From contig WARS01000013.1 in NCBI GenBank assembly GCA_008933995.1, positions 14,387,806-14,451,805 on the forward strand: a stretch of 64,000 nucleotides of DNA, read 5' to 3'. Both the position numbers and the translations under genes were made by a program. Of this stretch, positions 56,520 to 64,000 are shown in pieces; position 1 is the first letter of the stretch; every line of letters starts with the position of its first letter. This stretch comes from Datnioides undecimradiatus. Lineage: Eukaryota > Chordata > Actinopteri > Lobotiformes > Datnioididae. The notes under the pieces are model-generated. The model made no database searches. It was not told the origin of the DNA and saw nothing but the letters and a program-made list of their open reading frames with translations.

Positions 56520-57060
56520 CAGTGCATTCACATCCTGCACCTCTTTGTATGTAGTCCCTTTCTTTCTCTCTCCCTCTGCCTGCTGCTCTCTGCTCTTTCT
56601 GTCTCTGCGCATCAAACTAACAGAGACACACTTACAAATGCAGTTACTTTGAATAACGCAATACCAGAACATTGCATCCCTCACTCATATGTAGACATGT
56701 ATATGCTCACAAATGCATGCATAAAGACTTTTTTCAGTGCTCTCTTACTCTTCTCTTATTTTCTGGTGCTTTCTGCTTTTTTTTCCCTCTGTGTCTCACC
56801 ACCGCTGCTGGATCACAGAGGGTGAGAGAGGGTGGGTGGTGGAAGTCGGATTCCCAGACTGCCCCATTCGCTCAGCCCAGCCCCTGCAATGGTTTGATAA
56901 CGCTGTTCCCGTCTCCCCCTCTTCCCCCTCGCCACTTCGCCCTGCTCCTCCTTCTGCCCCAGGCTGCTGTGCTCTGCAGACCCGTGCCCATGGCAAAGCC
57001 ACCCAGGAATCTTATCTCCTGCCCAGGCTCATTCCTGGCCCTTCCTGTCTGCCTGCCTGC
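56520..57060. other. Pyrimidine-leaning, GC-richer segment
   Basis: The part from 56785 to 57060 is GC-rich (GCTCAGCCCAGCCCC, GCCCCAGGCTGCTGTGC, GGCAAAGCC) and could be a conserved block. Overlapping frames of up to 163 codons reflect the composition and end in microsatellite translation. Confidence 0.4.
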
Positions 57061-57062
57061 CC

Positions 57063-57094
<32 letters not shown>

Positions 57095-57096
57095 TG
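57063..57096. repeat. (TG)n microsatellite
   Basis: Fourteen TG units then GGTGTGAG. Confidence 0.97.
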
Positions 57097-57129
57097 AGCA
57101 TGCTTGTGCTTGTGTCTGAGCTCTCCACC

Positions 57130-57695
57130 TGCCCATTTCCTCTCTGGTCTCTCTCTCTCTCTCTGTCTCTCTTTCTCTGCCTGTTTGTCTCTCCATCTGG
57201 AAGTCTACGGTCTTCCCAGAATTTCTGACTGTCTGCCTGATCACGTGCCACCGGGGTCCTGACCTGGTCATGTACAGCAGTCTCAGTGTGTCTTAATGTA
57301 TGCCTGTCGGACGGACAGTTTTTCAACAGGCCTGCCTGAGTCCCATGACTGTCTGTCTGTCTGTCTTTATGCTTGTCTGCAGGCATGTGTGTCTTCCTCC
57401 ATCACTGTCTATCTGCCCCTGTGTCTTACTGTATGTTTTTCTACCTGTCATCTTACTGTACATGCTTGGCTGTCTCTCTATCTGCCAGTTTTCTTTCCTG
57501 TCCACATCTACCAGCTTGTGTATCAATCTCTCTACCAGTCATATCCCTGTCTGTCTGTCTTTCTGTTTGCTTCACTGTCTGCCTGGTGTTTCAGTTCTCT
57601 GCCATGTTTATCTGCCTGTCATCTCATGTTCTTGTTTCTCTCCCAAAACACATTTTTATTTTTTTATGGGTTTTTTTGTCTGTTGTCCTCAATAG
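57130..57695. repeat. (CT)n and degenerate (CTGT)n minisatellite region
   Basis: CTCTCTCTCTCTCTGTCTCTC (57149-57170 region) leads into about 350 bp in which CTGTCTG, CTGCCTG, CTATCTG and CTTACTG recur every 4-20 bp. This looks like an aged tetranucleotide (CTGT) expansion. The three long overlapping frames (131-143 codons) are its Cys/Leu/Ser-rich translations. Confidence 0.85.
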
Positions 57696-57699
57696 TCTT

Positions 57700-58005
57700 A
57701 TATTAATAAACTACAACCTTAGTGGAACTCAGTTAGACAACTACAGTAAAAACTTGTTAACAATGAACAAAGTGACCGCTGTAAACAAAAGGTGTAACTT
57801 ATAGTGACAAACCCAGAGAGAATTAACACTCAGCTTTGCAGTTCCCCTCAACTCCATGAAGAAATAGTTTAGGTGAACTCTCCGTACATTTCCATGAGTA
57901 TTGGATATACAGTACATTGACTGTTCTTAATAAAGACATTAATCAACAGGTCATAAATACATAGATACATTTTTTAAAAGCCTCAGTAATCTTCTAAAAT
58001 AGCAG
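57700..58005. other. Anonymous AT-rich spacer
   Basis: Nothing identifiable in this stretch. Confidence 0.5.
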
Positions 58006-58009
58006 GGCA

Positions 58010-58195
58010 TTGTAGAGTCTGGAAACATTTCTCAATCAGGAGTAAATGGACAATATTTATGGCTGCTGATTAATAGATATTTGGTGTTCTAATGAGTATT
58101 TATGGTATTTTAATAGTTAGCAAATAGAGGCAACAATTGTTAGGTCAATCAAATCAATGTTTAGACTCCTAGAGGCCTTTAAACTGCTCAAACTG
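58010..58195. promoter_or_regulatory. Candidate conserved block, AT-rich
   Basis: ACAATATTTATGG, GCTGATTAATAG, TTCTAATGAG, TTTAATAGTTAG, CAACAATTGTTAGG and GGTCAATCAAATCAATG (PBX/HOX-like) occur together. Confidence 0.35.
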
Positions 58196-58226
58196 TATCC
58201 TGGGACAAATCATATCTGGGGTGTTT

Positions 58227-58230
<4 letters not shown>

Positions 58231-58286
<56 letters not shown>

Positions 58287-58299
58287 AAGAGAGAGAAAG
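58231..58299. repeat. Compound (TG)n(AG)n microsatellite
   Basis: About 13 TG units pass directly into AG units and then GAGAGAAA repeats. Confidence 0.97.
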
Positions 58300-58444
58300 T
58301 AAACCAGTGTTGACACGGTTTGATTTCTTTTTGTGACTTTCACGCCGTACGACATGTGTACATCACCCATTATTCAATTATATCAGACAACAGAACAAAA
58401 GGTGTTCATTACCTTGAAACTCCTGGATATGACAAGAAAAACAG

Positions 58445-58446
<2 letters not shown>

Positions 58447-58475
<29 letters not shown>
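58447..58475. repeat. (AG)n microsatellite
   Basis: Fourteen perfect AG units, 150 bp from the compound repeat. Confidence 0.97.
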
Positions 58476-58479
<4 letters not shown>

Positions 58480-58835
58480 CCAAAGCACTCATCGTCTCAA
58501 CAATTGACATGAGTAATAATCAACGTCTCCACCGACACGCCATTCAAATCTCCTCCCATCGACATCTTTGATATTGCTCGAGGCATTGTTCATTTGTTGT
58601 TCCACACGTCCGTCATGGTACAACTAGCCCCCCCCCACTCCCAGCACACATCTACCGTCCCCTAAACACACACACATATACGCTTCTCATTCTTCCCTGT
58701 CTGTGGCTGAAATGACTATTGACGTTTGGGTTTGGATTTGAAATGTGTTGCAACAGAGAAAGGTGGTGTCGTGTGGTGGTGGTGTGTGTGTGGGGTGGGT
58801 GGATGGAGGGGGGGATTAGTTTGGACATAAAACAG
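58476..58835. repeat. Spacer with C9 run and G/T-rich tract
   Basis: C9 lies at 58628-58636. GGGG-T-GGG (58792-58799) followed after 8 nt by G7 (58808-58814) nearly satisfies a G-quadruplex rule. Confidence 0.6.
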
Positions 58836-58839
58836 CTCT

Positions 58840-59055
58840 TCCCTAGGAGGGCAGAGAGAGGGCTATTTCACAGGGGGTAGTCCCGGATATTATGTTCAGT
58901 GCCTTTCTTTGTAATTTTATTAATGGGGAGAACATTAATCCTCACTCAGCCTGAGACCAGACAGTCGGCAGTGGAGCGATTTTCTTTTTGGTGGTGGGTT
59001 ACAAGGATTTGTTGTCTCTGAGTTTTCTGACTGTCTTTTCTCCGCCACGCTGATG
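58840..59055. promoter_or_regulatory. Candidate conserved non-coding block
   Basis: GGCTATTTCACAG, TTTGTAATTTTATTAATGGGG, AACATTAATCC and CAGACAGTCGG lie in complex sequence. Confidence 0.38.
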
Positions 59056-59285
59056 AGATGAGCCCCTCACACCAGCTTCTTTGTCTTGTTTGTCCATATT
59101 CCTGCTGGAGGATTGTGTGGCTGTGTGTTCCCTAAAAACAAAAAAATGGCAGGGACAGAGGGGGATTAAAGACGCCACTGTGTGTGTCTGTGTGTGTGTT
59201 TCTTTACCTTGTCCTTGTGTCCTTGTGTTGTTACCTGCCTCTTTTGGTCTGTTAACCTCCCTGTGGTGGAGGTCAATCATATAAT
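59056..59285. other. Spacer with short TG tract
   Basis: TGTGTGTGTCTGTGTGTGTGT (about 59178-59199) is the only structure, apart from 'cttgtgtccttgtgt' duplication near 59212. Confidence 0.6.
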
Positions 59286-59289
59286 TTTA

Positions 59290-59880
59290 GTCAAAATAGT
59301 GATCTGTAATAATGTGCGCTCTTAGCTTCAGTTCATTTAACAAGGATAATAGAGATTGATGTAAATATTCCATATGACATATCATCACTCAGCTAATGAT
59401 GTTTTGTTGATTACCACATTAGCTCTCTTAATTCTTCCACCGTATGAAGAATTAGGGTAAACATGATGTTAATGTTGAATGTCTAATGAAAAGCTGTAGC
59501 TTCTTTAGGTCGACCATGTTCACTGAACCATTCTTGTTACATTGGCAATGAAAATGAGGCAGCTCACTCTAAAGTCAAAGGAAATTTAGCATCAATAAAT
59601 CATTACCGTGTTAATTTTGATCACCATAAATCACAGTAAACAAGCAAGTCCATCAGAGAGAGAATTGGCAGGCTCTATCGTTAAAGCTGTCAGAGTTTCT
59701 GACAGTGTTGGAACAAGGGGAAAGTTTGATGGGAGACAACTTTCAACATGTTTAACAACGCCAGGAAACAGTGACAGGATGGGATAAGGCTTATGGAAAA
59801 TGCGGCCCTCATTTTAGAAACTCAATTATCATCCGACAATGTCCTCATTTGTTATGGTAATTATACAGTGCTAAGGTATC
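59290..59880. promoter_or_regulatory. Strong candidate conserved non-coding block
   Basis: Nearly 600 bp of complex, TAAT-rich sequence includes ATAGAGATTGATG, GCTAATGATG, GTTGATTACC, CTTAATTC, GTCTAATGAAAAGC, CATCAATAAATCATTACC, TTAATTTTGATCACC and GGTAATTATAC. CTGTCAGA-GTT-TCTGACAG (59687-59705) is a perfect 8-bp inverted repeat made of two opposed MEIS/TGIF-type CTGTCA cores. Confidence 0.5.
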
Positions 59881-59886
59881 ACAGTT

Positions 59887-59984
59887 GGATGGCACAGAGG
59901 CTCAGTGGTTAACATTATCGCCACACAGCAAAAGGTCTTGGACTATAGCACAAAGGCACATGTTCTCCCTGTGTTTGCATGTGT
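59887..59984 (+). repeat. Truncated tRNA-SINE-like teleost repeat
   Basis: 'ggcacagaggctcagtggtt' (59891-59910), 'cgccacacagcaaaaggtctt' (59919-59939) and 'catgttctccctgtgtttgc' (59959-59978) match the common fish repeat that begins 'ggcggcacggtggctcagtggtt'. The copy stops exactly where the hAT-like element begins. Confidence 0.75.
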
Positions 59985-60380
59985 CGGTGGTGAAAAGTAA
60001 CTAAGTATCTTTTCTCAGGTACTGTACTTAAGTATAATTTTGAGATACTTTACTTTTTCATTTTGCACTACTTCATACATCTACTGCACTACATTTCAGA
60101 TGGAAATGTTATCATTTTAATTTACATTTACATTACAGCTAATGTCACTTTTACCATCCATATTATTATATTAACATGTCTGATAATAACGTGTATTATA
60201 TGTTAAGGTTATATAATGCATGTGACAGACTTACTAACACTATCTAAAGGAGTTAGAATATGCCTTACCATGATCATCTACAATACTGACGCACCCGTAT
60301 TAATAATGTAAAAAATATTATCCATCACAGCAGCCATTTTGATACTGTAAGTAGATTTTGATGATTTATACAGTGCATAT
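59985..60380 (+). mobile_element. Tol2-like hAT MITE, 3'-truncated
   Basis: The left end 'ggtggtgaaaagtaact' then 'ggtactgtacttaagtat' (60018-60035), 'ctactgcactacatttcaga' (60080-60099), 'aggagttagaatatgcc', 'attaataatgta' and 'attttgatactgtaagtag' (60336-60354) follow the order of an abundant fish MITE whose ends resemble those of Tol2. The right terminal repeat is missing. No transposase is present. Confidence 0.8.
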
Positions 60381-60384
60381 TATG

Positions 60385-60420
60385 ATATAGTACAGTAAGA
60401 TGTATAGTATAGTAAGATGT
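60385..60420. repeat. Short direct duplication ATAGTA(C/T)AGTAAGATGT
   Basis: Two near-identical units (about 60387-60402 and 60404-60420) immediately follow the hAT-like remnant. Confidence 0.7.
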
Positions 60421-61695
60421 TGAATAATCAGAATGAGGTTTTACAGACAGATTTCCAGTTTACAAATATGCAAGGTTGTATCCAACCTCTTGAGAATACT
60501 TAATTCTTTGCAATTTAAAGGCAAATATGTGTGCAGCACCTTGTATGTCCAAAACTTTATAGCACACATCTGTCTGATTTGGCAAGCTACCATGAAATTC
60601 AAGTGGCAAGGCTCATTCAAACTGCTCCGTTACAGTATTTCTGTTACAGTATTATTCATCAGCTACACGTGATCATGAAAAGAGCCTGCACACCTGTTTC
60701 GGTTTGTTCTCAGAAAAATCACGAGCGGAAGAACTTGATGCATTTTCCATCCAAATCTATCAGTCTGTCAACTAGTTCCACATTGTAACACGTCAGGCTC
60801 ATAACAAGTACTGATCATGGATCCTGACAAACTGATCATTAAAGCATTTGTCAGGGGATTTATTAAATGTATAAATTCCATATCCTGCTAACCACAGCAA
60901 CACGCAATGTATTCTGTACAAATGTGTTGTGCAGGCAAGTGTTCCCTTTGGGGACAGTAAAATCTACTCATATATCTATCTAGCAGTCCTACCTTAAAAT
61001 GAGTGTTTCCTCATCATCAGGTTTTGTATAAAACTATTCAGCACCATCATAAAATCCAGAGGTCGCTGGAGCTAATAGCCTATTCTGTACTCTGAGCCAA
61101 TTGGGAGTTTTTCTTCTTGGGGAAATGACAATTCCTACCCATTACTTTTGTAATTCGTGCAGTTTATGGCACAAAATCTTTTTTTCATGACGACCTCCAC
61201 ATAACTCATTTTGGTTGGTTCTTTTCTCCCTGCGTGCATGTGCATCTCATTGATGTTACTCAGAAATCTGTTCCACTGTTGTACCTGAAAAAACAGCACC
61301 TGTTTACACACGTAAAACAAAAACCTCACTTGTTTTTATATCTAGTTTTTTATTGAATGCTCACAATCATTAGTTTTGTCATAGAATGTTTTTTATGAAA
61401 AACAATATGATGATATAACAGTAATTGTTGTATTAATTGTTATAATATTGTCCTGCCCTAATGTACCCCCATTCTAATGTGTTTTTGTCCTACTGTGACC
61501 TTTTAAAATAAGAGACAATGAAAAACATCTACACTGCTACCTACACTCACCGCATTCTACACTTGTATTCTTGATTATTCATATTCATGATCTTGTTACT
61601 TTTCGTATTTTCAGGTTTCTTTTTGGTCAAAGCAAAGACTTGCGAGTATAATTTCCACATCTATATCAATTTGGATTGAGCTCCTTTTTGTTGTC
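60421..61695. other. Anonymous AT-rich spacer
   Basis: TTACAGTATT is duplicated near 60633-60653. Nothing else is identifiable. Confidence 0.5.
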
Positions 61696-61699
61696 GGAT

Positions 61700-61960
61700 A
61701 TAAATGAATGGAAGTGGAAGCATCAATTCCACAACACGCCTCAGAGACATCTGGTTCCCTGCAGGCTTTGTGTCAGAGCCGCACTTCCAGGCAGGTGCAT
61801 TCCCTTTGTGTTTGAGACAGGGGAGCAGAGTACTGCGGTGTAGAGGAGATCGATCCACCCTGGGAAGTGTTGTCTCTGCCTCTGCATGACATGAGGTGCT
61901 AACATAAAGGGAGAGGTCACCCAGCTAGAGTCAGGCCGGCACACCTGTGTCCATTAGGCG
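61700..61960. promoter_or_regulatory. Candidate GC-richer conserved block
   Basis: GGAAGCATCAATTCC, GCCGCACTTCC, GGCAGGTGCATTCCC, GAGATCGATCCACCC and CCGGCACACCTGTG (E2-box) lie in complex sequence. Overlapping frames on both strands show no domain. Confidence 0.33.
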
Positions 61961-63215
61961 TGTGTGTTCAGAGGTACACATATGCACACGCACGCACAGA
62001 AGAGACAGAAACCTATACATACATAGACCAGTACAACAATATGCCATCATCCAAACTCATCGCTCATTCCTGGCTTCCCTCAGTTAGTTAGCTTTTACAT
62101 TTTCAGTGATTTCAGGATTGCTTTTTTCAGATAATGTATGCGTATGTGCATTTGTGTAGGATGAAGTTGCCTTGGAAACATCTCCTGGCAGCATCACCCC
62201 AGTTAACTTGCATACCTCCTAACGATTCAACACCTCAGTAATGAGGTCTAGATGGGTAATTAACAACAGCACGACGTCACATTCACATTCTTCTCTCTTT
62301 AAGCAGTAGGGCACAGGAGAAGAAAAAAAACATTTTTAAGAGGATATCATTTCTTTTTAAAACAAAATTGCAACTGCTTGGTGTACCTGATATATAAATA
62401 TAAAAAAACACAAACCACAAACTGTAATTCTTTAGTTGCACTACCTGTAGGTGTTACCAAAAGAAGAAAAACATTTTGGGGGAACTGTTTTAGCTGTTGG
62501 CTCCATAAACAGCTCCCATAGAGCTGATCAAAATATGTCTGTTCATGCACAACACTCTGGAGTCAGTGTAGTCAGTATATAAGTGCTACAGTTTATAACA
62601 CAGTACTGGTAATACATTTTTCTTGTCAGCTGCATGAGTGAGTTGGGAAGAAAGATAGCAAAGGCAACACTGAACCTAGCCCTTGTGATGTGTCTTTCCC
62701 TGTGGGCTTACTATATCCAGATTAAGGGAGAGTTCACAGATAGGCGACAGGCTCCAGCACCCATATCCAATCAGACGGTTCCCTCAGGGGAACCATGTGG
62801 TGCTCACATATGTGGCCACAGCCTCACAGCATGACACCACAGTGTCCTCCAGGAGTCCTCCACGAGGATCATGGGAAGCTGTGAGTGAGAGTGCAGCACT
62901 TTGAGTGAACACTGGGCGATATATTTGAAGATTAGGCAATGCATTTCGGAACACTGGCAAAATATGTCATGGTTTATATTATGTTCTTGCTGCAGCATGA
63001 GCACAAGTCGGAAGACAAGGCGGAGGGGGGGTGCTCATGTGCTGTCGTCTGCCTTTTTGAAGGCTCGCCCTCTTCAAGGCTCTCCTTCCTCTAGCTCAAA
63101 AGCCTTTCTGAAAGTCTATTTGTAACACTGCTTACTTCTTTCCCACTCCCTTTATCCGACAGCACAATGTGGGTGCTGTATCCTCGTCTGTGTGCATTGT
63201 AATGAATATGTGCAC
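61961..63215. other. Anonymous spacer
   Basis: No gene or recognisable repeat. A run of A at 62322-62329 and GGAGGGGGGGT at 63022-63032 are the only simple tracts. Confidence 0.5.
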
Positions 63216-63222
63216 GTGTGTC

Positions 63223-63249
63223 TGTGTGTGTGTGTGTATGTGTGTGTGA
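63223..63249. repeat. (TG)n microsatellite
   Basis: About 13 units with one TATG interruption. Confidence 0.93.
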
Positions 63250-63495
63250 GTGAAGGTGCTTTATGTGGTCCAAACGTGTGCAGCACCGCCAGCTGAAGAA
63301 TGAGTCATATTTTCTCGATCAAAAGGAGACACAAACTGTATAATGTACATCCACCTCCTGACTAAGATATTTAGGAACAGCCTTCTCTTTCTCTCTCTTC
63401 CGTTCTCGACTCCATTATGAAATCTCACGATTGCAGCTTCATATATATACACCTTTCCACGGTTTTAGGACTGCATTACATTTTATAAAAAACCT
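63250..63495. other. Anonymous spacer
   Basis: CT-rich stretch at 63383-63400, otherwise nothing identifiable. Confidence 0.45.
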
Positions 63496-63499
63496 CACA

Positions 63500-63910
63500 C
63501 AATGACATGGGGCCCTAGAAAACCAAATAACCCGGCACCACTCCCAGAGCCATCACACTTGATCCGTGTATGAATGAATCACACTATGCTACCATTTTCC
63601 TCTCATCTCCCTTCCTGCCCCCTACAGAACCGGAGCAAAGCCATAGCTCATATTTTCACTGACAAAAGAGGTGACAGTGAAAGGAAAGTGAAAAGGCTAT
63701 AATAAATGCTACGGGAGAGGTACAAGGAAGAGAGTGCAGCGTTTGAAAACGGTAACCTTTTTCAGATGCTGATTTAGTATTCATTATTAATGACCTTTCT
63801 CTACCTGAGCAAAGCTGTTGCCAGGAAGCCCCTTCGTGTTTGTGTCTGCCAGAAGCTGGGGGCAGATGCTACGGCCTTGTTCAGACTTGTTGGCTGATGG
63901 ATTTCTACAC
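63500..63910. promoter_or_regulatory. Candidate conserved non-coding block
   Basis: CACTTGATCC, GTATGAATGAATCAC, GAGGTGACAGTG, TATAATAAATGC, GATGCTGATTTAGTATTCATTATTAATG and CAGAAGCTGG are spread over 400 bp of complex sequence, so a CNE pair is plausible. The window ends about 90 bp later. Confidence 0.42.
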
Positions 63911-64000
63911 TTGGTATGCTTCTTTCGCACAAATACTGTTTAATTTGTCCCACTAAGTCCATATGATGAGTAAAGAACAGTATGAGTAATAGTGGGCAAG

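Noticed and set aside
56672-57228. Overlapping forward frames of 141 and 163 codons
   Set aside because: Composition-driven (pyrimidine-rich, then TG and CT repeats). Two frames are open at once and neither has a recognisable domain.
57296-57804. Three forward frames of 131-143 codons
   Set aside because: All three phases of a degenerate CTGT repeat are open, so the openness reflects the repeat.
59893-59950. tRNA gene
   Set aside because: Box-like words belong to a decayed SINE-like repeat. No cloverleaf can be drawn and the B box is not intact.
1-64000. CRISPR arrays, operons, ribosome binding sites, phage or viral genes
   Set aside because: No spaced identical repeats, no dense gene packing and no viral protein resemblance. 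The sequence is that of vertebrate non-coding DNA.
1-64000. Known microRNA genes
   Set aside because: I looked for mature sequences I know (let-7, miR-9, miR-10, miR-124, miR-137, miR-204, miR-218 and others) and saw none. Unknown microRNAs cannot be excluded by eye.

Overview
The window looks like non-coding nuclear DNA from a bony fish, most likely a percomorph teleost. The clues are: long (TG)n/(CA)n and (GA)n microsatellites; an AT-leaning background with no operon-like or densely packed open frames; and degraded copies of several interspersed-repeat families I recognise as common in percomorph genomes. These are a Tol2-like hAT MITE, a piggyBac-like MITE flanked by TTAA-type sites, a tRNA-SINE-like dispersed repeat, and three other short teleost families. 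Recognition of the families is from memory and was not checked against a repeat library.

I found no protein-coding exon I could defend. All open frames are short (at most 163 codons), many are translations of microsatellites (runs of Thr-His or Cys-Val), and none matches a protein family I recognise. I also saw no tRNA, rRNA, snRNA, known microRNA or CRISPR array. The window is best read as a gene desert or a very large intron.

The organisation is a repeated alternation. Anonymous AT-rich spacer, with microsatellites and old repeats, separates blocks of roughly 150-600 bp with a different texture: mixed composition, no low complexity, and many homeodomain (TAAT/ATTA), E-box, TCF/LEF, FOX, SOX and PBX/MEIS-like words. 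These blocks look like conserved non-coding elements (CNEs), i.e. candidate enhancers. The most convincing are near 13.5-13.8, 17.5-18.1, 18.9-19.1, 19.9-20.1, 24.0-24.7, 29.3-29.6, 30.2-30.6, 31.3-31.8, 35.8-36.2, 40.1-40.5, 43.2-43.7, 46.7-47.1, 48.8-49.6, 54.1-54.5, 59.3-59.9 and 63.5-63.9 kb. Conservation itself cannot be seen from one sequence, so each block is an inference.

If the inference holds, this is part of the regulatory landscape of a developmental gene lying outside the window, which I cannot name. The more specific observations are several perfect inverted repeats inside candidate elements, a compact TTAA-flanked MITE, a nested repeat junction at 59985, and canonical G-quadruplex motifs at 18877-18899 (+) and 37075-37102 (-).
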